From NCBI GenBank assembly GCA_029204225.1, contig MU831551.1, forward strand, positions 126,001-190,000: DNA of 64,000 nt, read 5' to 3'. Of this stretch, positions 54,985-64,000 are shown piece after piece. The notes beneath the pieces are model-generated. The model searched no databases. It had not been told where the DNA came from and saw only the letters and a program-made list of their open reading frames with translations. The DNA comes from Diphasiastrum complanatum. Its lineage: Eukaryota > Streptophyta > Lycopodiopsida > Lycopodiales > Lycopodiaceae. Positions within the stretch are counted from its first letter, which is position 1, and every line of letters starts with the position of its first letter. A program made the translations under genes and the position numbers.

Positions 54985-57137
54985 TTACAAGTGCGAGTAG
55001 AAAGGGAAACTTGATTTTTCTAGTGGTTAGAATAACATTCTCAACATCTTCTACTGGTCTAAATAGGTCCCTATAAGCGTGTTTTCGTTATTCTTGTACT
55101 ACTACTGCTTTGTTGGATGTAGCTAAAAAAACATATGAATTTTCAGCACATTGTTAAGGAGATGGAAAAAGTTTGGTCGTATTGGAAACAAACAACGATT
55201 GGATTTTAGCAACTATTAATGACATCTTGCTTTCTATAAATCTTGAGATAAAAAGCATAGTGTTGTACGTATCATCACTACCTTTAGTGATAACGATTTG
55301 CTTCACATCACCTGAAGATTCGCTCTGATTGGAGCTCGTAAGCAAAAGCTGTCTATAGAAAATGAGAATCAAAAACATTTTTAGCAGCCACGGAACCATG
55401 GAAATTATCTTTTCATAACAAGGCCAAAGGAAATTTTGAATATTTATCACCACTGCATAATAACATATACAAACCACCAAGGTTGACTCACAAAGTATCA
55501 TGCAACCACAATGCTCATACAGAGAGTCTACCACCATACTCTCGAAAAACTGACTCGTCCCCAATCCAACTTGATCACAAGTGGACCACATGAGCGACAT
55601 GGCTCAAACTGAGGAAATCCCACTGCCACCATGAGACTTACATCCTCCATCTAGCTAAATCTTACTGCCACCATAAGATTGCACCCTCACCAGATAGATA
55701 GCTAGTAGACAATGACAAGTCAATCAGCATAAATGACTACTTTGTTTTACTGTAGCAAATGCACAACCACATAAAACTCTGACTCAGATCTAAACTCTCG
55801 TGACAAGGCAACATGCAAGCCCACACACACTCGGCAAACCAACACGAATGATAAAGCGTCAAATACATGACCAAGGCTTGCCCATAAGTGGTATTCTGTC
55901 GTACCAGCACCTGTGCCACTTTGTAGATCTGCTGCTACACCACTGGTCACCAAATCACGTCTTCAACCATGGCCTGCACCTGTACCAAGATGCTCTCACA
56001 TCCAAGCATATCCAACTGTCCAATAAGTCCTGAAAGCATATCCAACTGAGGTATATAGCTCTGAGTGAATTCCTATAGGCTTATCCCTTATCTCACCGCT
56101 TGAGAATCTGCACCATGAAATTCCAATACCTGTGCCAAGCCTAGACTCCTCCAAATACAGCCAACTGCATGAAAGCTATAGATAGCTTATCCACGCCCGT
56201 GATGGTAGATGCCTCTCCATCGATGCCAATGTCCAAAATTGGCCCCTTGCTGAAATGCCAAGCTGTACTCCCAAATGAGCACACCATGAAGTCCTCGCCA
56301 TCAGTGTCCCCTGCAGTAGATCACTAGCAAAACACCCATCATAGTTTTCGCCCTCCGATCACACCCCGTGCGATCTCCATCAGCTCTCCAACCTAGAGCT
56401 GGCAAAGCTTCACACTTTGTCCATTTGTGTTTGCAGTGTTTTGATTCCATCATGAATCCCACCTGTAAGTCATGTCCATGCCAATGACTCAGGTCCAGTA
56501 TGAAATAGCTGCCCCCTGATGATCATCCCATGTCATCCTGTACTGTTATCCCTACCAAGTATTTTAACGCCATCTCTGATCACATAGATTTGGGCATCTA
56601 CCCTGTAGTGCCCACATGTATTAGCCCAAGCTAGCTCCAAGCTGCTCCTATGAATGGTTCCAAACCACTCCCTAAGAATACACTGAGATGTGAACTCCAA
56701 AGCCACCATCAAGTCCCTCACATGACGGTGCATGCCAATATCCGTCCAAGTGAACCTATGAGATCTTTGATGGCCCAAACCAAACGATCTACAGCCTGTC
56801 ATCCCTGGAATCTGCATCCCTGATGCAACACTGATATGGCAAATTGACTTGACTTACCCAAACTGGCAGTTGAACTGTATCTCTCTGATGAAAAGCCTGA
56901 TACACTGCTCCACAACTACAATGACTTGATCAGAGTTGACTTACCGACTGTAAAACCACAAAATTATCACACTCACCACTCACCAAGAGCATCCAAAGTG
57001 TGATTATTGACCCGTTCTTCATCCTCTGCATGTCCCACACATAGCTCATCCAATGCAAGTCCGCTATCTTGCCCAATGGCTTCCAACTGGCACCACCTCG
57101 CACTTCCATCACCCGTGATCGCCAATATGTGTGTACC
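54985..57137 (-). other. P1 block of unknown origin (right arm) with copy of AP2-gene last exon
   Basis: The left part copies the last exon and flanks of the AP2-domain gene. At 55360-55260 (minus) a CTATAG acceptor precedes QLLLTSSNQSESSGDVKQIV, compared with QLLLPRSNQSKSSGHAKRIV at the gene. A 148-codon frame (55600-55154) runs through it. Another frame, 56817-56533 (MQIPGMTGCRSFGLGHQRSH..), is open here but stopped in the left arm. Neither shows a known domain. The block joins C1 integrase sequence at about 57138. Confidence 0.55.
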
Positions 57138-58870
57138 TTCAAGGACCCCACAACAAAATGGAGTGGCTGAAAGGAAGAATAAGACTTTAGGTGAAAGTGC
57201 TTAAGCTATGATGTTAAGTGCTAATCTTGAAAAACCATTTTGGGATCAAGCTTTGTTGTGTGCCAATCTCTTGTGCAATAGGTGGCCGAGTGCTATTTTG
57301 GATGGAAGGACACCTTTTGAGATGCTATTAAGAGGAGGCCGAGTGTCAACTTTCTAGGAATGTTTGGATGCATATTCTATGTCAACATTACTCTTGATGA
57401 TAGGACCAAGGAGGATCCATTTTCAAGCAGAGGTATTTTTGTTGGATATAGTGAGGTGAGTAAAGCCTACAAGGTTTACATTCCTTCTACTAATAAGATG
57501 ATTGTTGGTAGAGATGTCATTTTCTCTGAGGGGAACATTCCAAAAGTTTTTTCAAACATGATTGATGGAAGTGTGGATGGAACTAACATTCTTGATGTTG
57601 ATGAAAATGATCCTATTTTTGATGGTGATGATGATGGACCTTCATCAAGCCAAAAGCCAAGGAGAACATCAAGAGAAAGACAAGTACCTTCAAGGCTCAC
57701 ATATGATCAAAAGGGTAAGCAAGTAGTTTCTGGAAATAATGTTACCACTTTGGATGAGCTTACAAGTGTAGATCAAGCAAGGAAAGAAGAAGAGTGGATC
57801 CAAGCAATGGATCTTGAGTATCGAACTCTTATGAAGAGTGAAAGATCTTTTGGAGGATCTTCTTGTGTACATGGAGCTATGCAAGTGGATGGATGTTATC
57901 TTGTTGTAGAATCAAGTATTGGATCTGGAAGACAAATTTTGTTCAATGACTTTAATGGTCAAGTTGAAGATCAAGAGGTTGATCTCAAAGCGCTTCAACT
58001 AGTCAAAAGGGAAGTTGGCAATTTGGAACTAGTCAAGAGGTAATTGGCAAAGGTGTTATGGATATGATTTTACAGCATATTGAAAACTCAAGTAAGCTCA
58101 AAGGAGTAGCAATGAAGTGTTTTTCAAGTTTACTTTAAATTTTATGGTAAAACTAGCTACATTGGTGAGCATTGTTTTGATTTTGGACTTGTACTAGCAT
58201 TCTTGGCTGGTTTTGCTGATGGAAATGAAGCTATTGGAGGTTCATTATGTCACTCATTCATGTCCAAGTCATCAAGGCTTGACGACATCTTATGGCAAGA
58301 TGGAGATGGAGGCTCATTTGTGGAGTATCATGGTGGATACAAGATAACAAAGAGCAAAGGAGGAGAAAAAATGCAAGCAAAAGTTGATCACTCACATTTA
58401 TTGTTTGTTTGCTGTATTTTTCCATAGAGTTCAAGGTTGATAGTATGGTGGAATCATTTTATTTACATCCTATTTGATTTTTCATGTTCTAGTCACATTT
58501 TTAAATGTAAAATTAATGTAAGAAATAGTGAAGCATCCCAAGTGGACACTATTTTTTATATCAATCATGGTTGTTTCTATTTTGAGCATTAAATAATCAT
58601 TGAAAGATCTATTCTTGGAAAAAAAAATCATTCTTATGATGGATCAAAGTTCTATCGTCAAAAACTATGCTAGGAGCAAGCATATTGAGGTGCAACAACA
58701 CTTTGTGATGGAGCAAGTCATTGCAAAGGAGGTGGAGCTTCAACATGTGTTTCCAAGGGAATGTGTGGCTGATATCTTCAGAAAAGCATTGGGAAAGGAC
58801 TTGTTCATGAAGCATAGGACTTCACTTGGAGTGCTATCAAACTGTATGCTGAAACTAGTTGAAGAGGGAG
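57138..58870 (+). pseudogene. C1 copia pol with RT replaced by foreign segment (right arm)
   Basis: Starts within integrase just before the catalytic Glu (TPQQNGVAERKNKTLGESA, 57145). It continues through the integrase C-terminus with one frame change near 57330. A 227-codon open frame 57360-58043 follows: MFGCIFYVNITLDDRTKEDP, FVGYSEVSKAYKVYIPSTNK, the linker SSSQKPRRTSRERQVPSRLT, then WIQAMDLEYRTLMK, then non-pol sequence. RNase H C-terminus resumes at 58650 (NYARSKHIEVQQHFVMEQVI, ADIFRKALGKDLFM) and ends in the polypurine tract. Gag, protease, first two catalytic Asp of integrase, RT and 5' LTR are missing, so it could only ever be mobilised in trans, if at all. Confidence 0.88.
57837..58650 (+). 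other. Non-pol segment inside C1 (right arm copy)
   Basis: It replaces RT and the RNase H N-terminus. It stays in frame with the pol linker for 68 codons (SERSFGGSSCVHGAMQVDGC, ILFNDFNGQVEDQEVDLKAL, then a duplicated LVKREVGNLELVKR ending at 58043). A second open stretch at 58203-58425 reads AGFADGNEAIGGSLCHSFMS and SSRLDDILWQDGDGGSFVEY. I know no domain for either. It may be host sequence picked up by the element or a piece of another element. Confidence 0.6.
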
Positions 58871-59510
58871 TGTGAAAGATTCAACTAGTTTTATCATATT
58901 TGCTATATTTCCATATTTGGCATATTGAGGCTAAAACTTGTTTTAGACTTAGAGATTGACTTTTGAAAGTTCATTAGTCTAAATGTCATTTGAATAAACA
59001 CCTTTTGAAAGTGTGGGAAGTTAGAATGCGAGTTTGAGTAGATTCAAATTTGAATAATTGGGTATATTTAGACCCAATAAAAGTAGGGTTTACATTTTGG
59101 AGGGAAATCCAAGTGGCCAAATAGGGTTTGGACCTGCATAAAAGAATGTAACTCGTGGAGAGATCTATCTTCTCTCTTCTCTATCTCATTTGATGCTTAT
59201 ACATGGTTCTCTTGGGTTCTACTATTGGTGCACTATCTTGGTAATTGCTTGCAATTCTATGTGTAAAATGGTCATTGGTTGCTATTTTCAATTTCACACG
59301 TGTGAAATACAGTAGCTTGCTAGTTTTGCACAGAGACAACAATAGTACTTTATCATTTCATTCAAGTTTGATCAAGTTCTATATGTGTTTGCATCTCATT
59401 TTGTGTGTAGATGCTGATTTTTCTACATTGGTGAGATTGGTGGTGTATTTCTCTTTCTAACCAAAGATCATTTAAGTGGATTGGATCATAATGATCTGAA
59501 ATCCTTCCCA
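58871..59510 (+). repeat. C1 3' LTR (right P1 arm)
   Basis: 640 bp. Starts TGTGAAAGATTCAAC after the GAAGAGGGAG tract and ends ATCCTTCCCA, where the other arm has ATCCTTCACA. TATA-like GCATAAAAGAATG at 59137-59149; CT-rich downstream region; TACATGGTTCTCTTGGGTTC at 59200. A perfect 16-bp palindrome TTTCACACGTGTGAAA is at 59292-59307. It abuts a minus-strand C2 fragment. Confidence 0.93.
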
Positions 59511-60640
59511 CTTTATTGAATAAAACAGAGGTTTTCAAGGCTTGACTAGACTCAGAATAACAGTGTGCCAATCTCTATAAGTAACTCTGCCTCTTGCGGA
59601 GTGCAAGGATCTTATCACTCCTATCAATAATTTTGCATTGATCAAATTCGAATTCCACCTTATGACCTAAATCTGTAATTCTACTTACTGATAACAGATT
59701 TGTAGAGAGTTTAGCAACATATAAGACTTTTAATAGTAATTTGAATTGATCATGCTGGAATCGTGATCTTATAGTACCTTCACCTTCAATAGTGTGAGTA
59801 CTATTGTCACCAAGATCAACACATTTCTTCATGCTGTAAGGCATGTAGGAGTTAAAGATCTCACGTTGATTGGTCATGTGTTGAGTTGTTCCATAATAAT
59901 CCAAAAGTGCACTTTATTTGAACATGAATGTACCTTCGTCCACTTCGACCTGGGAGATGATGAAACTGTGTTTGCTTATTGTTCAAGTTGCTTGGCTACA
60001 TTCTTTGCTTGGAGAATTCGACAATCCTTGATCTCATGGTTATTATGCTTGCAATATCTACAAAACACCTTCTTATTTGATTATGGATCTGATGATTGTG
60101 CTTGACTTTGAGTCTGTTTCTGATTCGTTGCAGCCTTCTTGGAGCTTTTCTACTTATGTCACTTAGAGCTTTGTTGACATATAGAGCCAAAAAGGAGGAA
60201 GTATTCGGAGTGTCTCAACTTCTTCGAAAATCTTCTGCAACAACATAGTGATAACTCTAGTAAGAATTAAACCTATGTGTGTCGATATGATCATCACCCA
60301 GTTTTTGTATATGTAGAGAGCAAGCTTGAAAGCAATGTCATAATTGCATCTTGATCATCTATGACTGATCCGACAATGGCCATTTGTTGCAAGAGATTCT
60401 TAATCTGGTTGATGTGTATATGAAGAGAATCACCAGTGGACATTTTGAATGTGAAGAATTTCCTTCGTAGATGTAACTTAGTACTTACGTCCTTCACATC
60501 ATATAGTGAGTTCAAAATGTCTCAAATGTCTATTGACATTTTAGCTTCAGCTATGTGTCCAATTTGTGTATCTGATATATTGAGGATAATAAGCATGAAA
60601 GCTTTACCGTCCTTCAATTTCCACCACAAGAACACATGTA
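59511..60640 (-). pseudogene. C2 copia gag-protease fragment (copy 3)
   Basis: This is the longest C2 copy on the gag side. From 60640 downwards: KLKDGKAFMLIILNISDTQI-type gag, ILNSLYDVKDVSTKLHLRRK, SLHIHINQIKNLLQQMAIVG, a nucleocapsid remnant (RRCFVDIASIITMRSRIVEF), then YYGTTQHMTNQREIFNSYMP with the protease Asp again missing, and LYVAKLSTNLLSVSRITDLG. It stops at the C1 LTR. C1 inserted into, or recombined with, C2 before the P1 duplication, because both arms have the same junction. Confidence 0.85.
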
Positions 60641-60644
60641 GAAA

Positions 60645-60960
60645 ATATCCACGCGAATATCCACGCTAAATACAAAGGAGGACATGCGGGCAAAAAAAAA
60701 TTTGCGTGGATTTATCCATGGATTGGCGTGAATATTCGCCTGGATATGGGCGCGTGGATGATCCACGCAAGTGTCATTTTGGAAGCATATCGGCCGGATG
60801 TTGGGAATATTTAGAGAGCTGGGGTGGTTAATACTGCGTGGATCAATTTTTTTACATCCACACAATATTCACGCAAATAAGTTTTTGGATTCCACGTGGA
60901 TAATCCACACAAATTTTTTTGACCAAAAAGAAACCTTTGGCGTGAACCAAAATGTGGTTC
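60645..60960. repeat. GTGGAT/ATCCAC palindrome cluster, left
   Basis: Within about 310 bp the hexamer pair GTGGAT/ATCCAC (or TGGAT/ATCCA) occurs around ten times, often face to face. Examples are GCGTGGATTTATCCATGG (60704), GCGTGGATGATCCACGC (60752) and CCACGTGGATAATCCACAC (60893). Each can pair as a small hairpin. Confidence 0.85.
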
Positions 60961-61122
60961 GGTCCTAAATTAGAGATCGACTTTCTTTTTTCTGTTGTGT
61001 GAGAGAGAGAGAAAAAGAGAGTATAGATGAGAGTGAAGATGAGATGGGGATGAATGTGAGTGAGAAGATTGATAGTGTTTAGGGTTTTTAGCTCATTGAT
61101 GGATGTTAATAGATTTGTCACT

Positions 61123-61341
61123 CTATAATAATTGAAAATTTTTGGCAATTATTATGTAATCCTCTATGACTTTAGTGGCAAATTGGGATCGAATGCCACC
61201 AGGCCAAAAATTGTTCCACTTCATTATTATTGTTGCTAGAAACACCAAATCATGTGTAGATGTTGCAAATTGTTTTATGGTTGGATCTGGAGAATCTGTG
61301 CATTGCTCCACAAAAGATTTGAGACCTCTCAAAAAATCCAT
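61123..61341 (-). CDS. Element X ORF, copy 2 (unknown)
   Basis: A 72-codon open frame, MDFLRGLKSFVEQC..DSPDPTIKQFATSTHDLVFL..NNFWPGGIRSQFATKV. It is conserved in reading frame with copy 3 in the opposite arm (62096-62344), with mostly conservative changes (ED/DD, NF/KF). Copy 1 at 49830 is stopped. No domain, signal or membrane segment is recognisable. It may be an exon of a captured gene or a small element protein. Whether it is translated is unknown. Confidence 0.35.
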   Translation of the reverse strand: MDFLRGLKSFVEQCTDSPDPTIKQFATSTHDLVFLATIIMKWNNFWPGGIRSQFATKVIEDYIIIAKNFQLL

Positions 61342-61560
61342 TTGAATTTTGAAGCCTAAAGTTTAAGGTATAATGGGCCAATTTTAATGTGCATTGTAAC
61401 CTTGTAGTCCATAGGAGTGCCACACTCTACCCATGTTGAGGTCCACATAGGGTGGCTAACCTATGGGAAGAGGAAGCATGATCCCTTGTGACTATTCTTG
61501 TGGTGTCAAGGGAGGCTTGATAGGCATGCAAAGTTCAAAATTTACTGCAGTAATATACAA

Positions 61561-61877
61561 ACTAACTTATGATGCAAAGTTTGAAATTCGCTCATTTTGC
61601 ACAAATGCTAGTGAAGCTCATACACGTACTTTTTATGAATTCTGCTTGAAACTGAAAACCAAAATTTCTGCACTTATTACAAACCTTCTGTATATGTACA
61701 CTCCATCATGTGTAAACAAGTTTAGTCCTTCGAGAATTATTCTAGTTCTACTAACACCAGTCCTCAAAACAAAGCTCGTGACTTATGCCTTCTCAACATG
61801 ATATTTTGCTGCTCCCTAGCATGGAAAAAGTTGTTTTTCGTTGACCCATTACTCTAAGCAATGGGCATTCATGCGTT
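61561..61877 (+). repeat. P3 spacer with TATA-bearing module
   Basis: The loop between the P3 arms carries the module also found at 48388, 50180-50625 and 63300, here followed by AACACCAGTCCTCAAAACAA and CCTAGCATGGAAAAAGTTG. TATATGTA replaces TATATATA near 61690. Confidence 0.6.
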
Positions 61878-62095
61878 TTGTATATTACTGCAATAAATTT
61901 TAACTTTGCATGCCTATCAAGCCTCCCTTGCCACCACAGGAATAGTCATAGGGGATCATGCTTTCTCTTCCCATAGGTTGGCCACCCTATGTGGACCTCA
62001 ACATGGGTAGAGTGTGGCACTCCTATGGACTACAAGGTTACAGTGCACCTTAAAATCGGCCCATTATACCTTAAACTTTAGGTTTCAAAATTCAA

Positions 62096-62344
62096 ATGGA
62101 TTTTTTGAGAGGTCTCAAATCTTTTGTGGAGCAATGCACAGATTCTCCAGATCCAACCATCAAACAATTTGCAACATCTACACATGATTTGGTGTTTCTA
62201 GCAACAATAATAATGAAGTGGGACAATTTTTGGCCCGGTGGCATTCGATCCCAATTTGTCACTAAAGTCATAGACGATTACATAATAATTGCCAAAAAAT
62301 TTCAATTATTACAGAGTGACAATACTACTAACATCCATCAATGA
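62096..62344 (+). CDS. Element X ORF, copy 3 (unknown)
   Basis: 82 codons: MDFLRGLKSFVEQC, then DPTIKQFATSTHDLVFLATI, MKWDNFWPGGIRSQFVTKVI and DDYIIIAKKFQLLQSD. It is the best preserved copy. The start codon follows TTTCAAAATTCAA, and the stop precedes a CT-rich stretch (TCTCTTTTTCTCTCTCTCTC near 62415) and the palindrome cluster. Unknown function; see copy 2. Confidence 0.4.
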   Translation: MDFLRGLKSFVEQCTDSPDPTIKQFATSTHDLVFLATIIMKWDNFWPGGIRSQFVTKVIDDYIIIAKKFQLLQSDNTTNIHQ

Positions 62345-62479
62345 ACTAAAAATCCTAAACACTATCAAATTTCTCCCTCACATTCATCCCCATCTCATCT
62401 TCACTCTCATATATACTCTCTTTTTCTCTCTCTCTCACACAATAAAAAAAAGAAAGTCGATCTCTAATTTAGGACCGAA

Positions 62480-63004
62480 CCACATTTTGGTTCGCGCCAA
62501 AGGTTTTTTTTTGAGTCAAAAAAATTTGTGTGGATTATCCACGCATGGATAATCCACGCGGAATCCAGAAACTTATTTGCATGTGTTGCGTGGATATAAA
62601 AAAAATGATCCACGCAGTATTAACCACCCCAACTCTCTAGATATCCCATGGATAAAAATACTTTCGCATGGATAATTATCCACGCGAAAACCGAGTCTTC
62701 TTTTTAAAAAGTTTACCATGGCGTGGATTATCCATGTGCAATTAATTTTTGTATTTCCGACTCCGGTGTCCAAGGTTTGCCTAGCTGCTGGGTGTCGGAG
62801 TTGTGTGGATAATCCATGCAATTTGAATTTCCCAACATCCGGCTGATCTGCTGCCGAAATGACACTTGCGTGGAACATCCACGTGCCCATATCCATGCGA
62901 ATATTCAAGCCAATCCACGGATATATCCACGCAATTTTTTTTTGCCCGCGCGTCCTCCTTTGTATTGTGCGTGGATATTCGTGTGGATATTTTCCACATG
63001 TGTT
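62480..63004. repeat. GTGGAT/ATCCAC palindrome cluster, right
   Basis: Face-to-face pairs include GTGTGGATTATCCACGC (62528-62544), GCATGGATAATCCACGCG (62543-62560), GCATGGATAATTATCCACGC (62666-62685), GCGTGGATTATCCATGTGC (62721-62739), GTGTGGATAATCCATGCA (62803-62820) and GCGTGGAACATCCACGTGC (62868-62886). This copy is longer than the left one and carries an extra block, 62645-62815, that also has three pairs. Confidence 0.88.
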
Positions 63005-63231
63005 CTTGTGGTGGAAATTGAAGTATGGTAAAGCTTTCATGCTTATTATCCTTAATATATAAGATACACAGATTGGAAACATAGCTGAAGCTAAAACATC
63101 AAAAGAAGTTTGGGACATTTTGAACTCACTATATGATGTGAAGGACGTAACTACTAAGTTACATCTACGAAGGAAATTCTTCACATTCGAGATGTCTACT
63201 AGTGATTCTCTTCATATACACATCAACCAAA
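63005..63231 (+). pseudogene. C2 copia gag fragment (copy 4, N-terminal part)
   Basis: Plus-strand reading YGKAFMLIILNI, stop, DTQIGNIAEAKTSKEVWDIL, NSLYDVKDVTTKLHLRRKFF, SLHIHINQ. It mirrors 60405-60640. It ends where a copy of the 48 kb region begins. Confidence 0.75.
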
Positions 63232-63239
63232 ATGTGTTT

Positions 63240-64000
63240 CAAGAAGATTTAGAGATTGTGTTTAATAGTAGTCTATATGTTTTGTAGTTTTTTTTCCCAT
63301 AATTGCCAAAGAAGCAATTTGTCTAATATATAAGTTTGAAATTCGACTCATTTTGCACAAATGCTAGTGAAGCTCATACACGTACTTTTTATGAATTTTG
63401 CTTGAAACTGAAAACCAAAATTTATGCACTTATTACCAACCTTCTGTATATATACACTCCATCATGTGTAAACAAGTTTAGTCCTTCGAGAATTATTCTA
63501 GTTCTATTGACACCATCTGAAATTCTTCACACTTTATTGAATAGAACAGAGGTTTTCAAGGCTTGACTAGACTCAGAATAACAGTGTGCCAATCTCAATA
63601 AGTAACTCTGCCTCTTGCCGAGTGAAAGGATCTTATCACTCCTATCAATAATTTTGCTTTGAACAAACTCGAATTCTACCTTATGACCTAAATCTGTAAT
63701 TCTACTTACTGATAACATATTTGTAGAGAGTTTAGAAACATATAAGACTTTTAATAGTAATTTGAACTGATCATACTGGAATCAAGATCTTATAGTACCT
63801 TCACCTTCAATAGTGTGAGTACTATTGTCACCAAGATCAACACATTTCTTCATGTTGTAAGGCGTGTAGGAGTTGAAGATCTCACGTTGATTGGTCATTT
63901 GTTGAGTTGTTCCGTAATAAAAAAACCATGAATCATCCAAAAGTGCGCTTTGATGTTTGACCATGAATGCACCTTCGTCCACTTCGACCTGGGAGATGAT
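63240..64000. repeat. Direct repeat of 48310-49060
   Basis: AGAAGATTTAGAGATTGTGT, TTGCCAAAGAAGCAATTTGT, the TATA module, the TCTGAAATTCTTCACA scrap and the C2 protease region all repeat in the same order and orientation as at 48 kb. It continues past the window edge. Confidence 0.9.
63532..64000 (-). pseudogene. C2 copia protease fragment (copy 5), cut by window edge
   Basis: On the minus strand: MDEGAFMVKHQSALLDDSWF, FYYGTTQQMTNQREIFNSYT, CVDLGDNSTHTIEGEGTIRS, then after a frame change LSVSRITDLGHKVEFEFVQS. The active-site Asp is again absent (Y-Y-G-T). The gag side lies beyond the window. Confidence 0.8.

Larger units (their letters stand above)
54985..60447. repeat. Palindrome P1, right arm
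   Basis: Inverted copy of 31923-37028. The C1 pol, C1 LTR, C2 fragment and unknown block all appear in mirror order. Beyond 54985 its similarity continues leftwards with the AP2-gene flank (51760-52505 versus 54720-55456) rather than with the left arm. It contains about 520 bp (55812-56335) absent from the left arm. Confidence 0.92.
60405..61560. repeat. Palindrome P3, left arm
   Basis: Inverted copy of 61878-63231. Holds, from outside in, C2 gag, the GTGGAT-rich palindromic region, a CT/GA-rich stretch, the element X ORF and a conserved flank ending GTAATATACAAA. The right arm has about 165 bp more (62645-62815). Confidence 0.92.
61878..63231. repeat. Palindrome P3, right arm
   Basis: Mirror of 60405-61560. 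Ends in plus-strand C2 gag (MSTSDSLHIHINQ) at 63231, where a new direct repeat of 48300-49060 begins. Confidence 0.92.

Overview
The window is nuclear DNA of a land plant with a large, repeat-packed genome. The evidence is plant-type Ty1/copia and Ty3/gypsy retrotransposons with initiator-Met-tRNA primer sites, long (CT)n/(GA)n microsatellites, intron-split AP2-type coding sequence and AT-rich gene-poor spacers. The species cannot be named from sequence alone. I see no rRNA, tRNA, CRISPR, organellar or bacterial features. Family labels used below: C1-C5 are copia families and G1-G2 are gypsy families, defined only within this window.

Left third (1-17 kb). A degenerate C1 copia fragment with its LTR (1358-3322) is followed by unassigned spacer with a duplicated (TC)n block. 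A nearly complete but dead copia, C4, lies on the minus strand (8117-13330) inside a CCHC gag-like sequence. An inverted C4 LTR sits 52 bp away and abuts a truncated minus-strand gypsy, G1 (14006-16795). The G1 leader is a minisatellite that includes the primer site.

Middle (17-32 kb). A primer-binding site at 18788 opens a 2.6 kb internal region of unrecognised, broken coding character. Two tandem arrays follow, of about 142 bp and 355 bp period. They lead directly into a decayed gene of the DUF7869 type (24070-25850). After that come an internally deleted C4 relative and the broken copia C3 (29443-31925).

Right half (32-64 kb). This half is built from nested inverted duplications. Palindrome P1 has arms at about 31.9-37.0 and 55.0-60.4 kb. 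P2 has arms at 46.6-48.7 and 50.4-52.1 kb. P3 has arms at 60.4-61.6 and 61.9-63.2 kb. In the P1 spacer lies old gypsy G2, split by a young copia, C5 (38650-45079). C5 has 655-bp LTRs differing at two positions, a perfect TAGAT target duplication, a primer site, a polypurine tract and a pol gene open except for one frameshift.

The only recognisable host-type gene is on the minus strand at about 52.3-53.8 kb. It is a multi-exon AP2-domain gene whose promoter has two perfect heat-shock elements directly upstream of a TATA box, but the AP2 domain carries an in-frame stop. Its 3' end has been copied into P1 and P2. P3 carries a dense cluster of GTGGAT..ATCCAC palindromes flanking a small conserved ORF. 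These two items, the DUF7869/tandem-array block and the non-pol segment carried inside C1 are the most interesting parts of the window.
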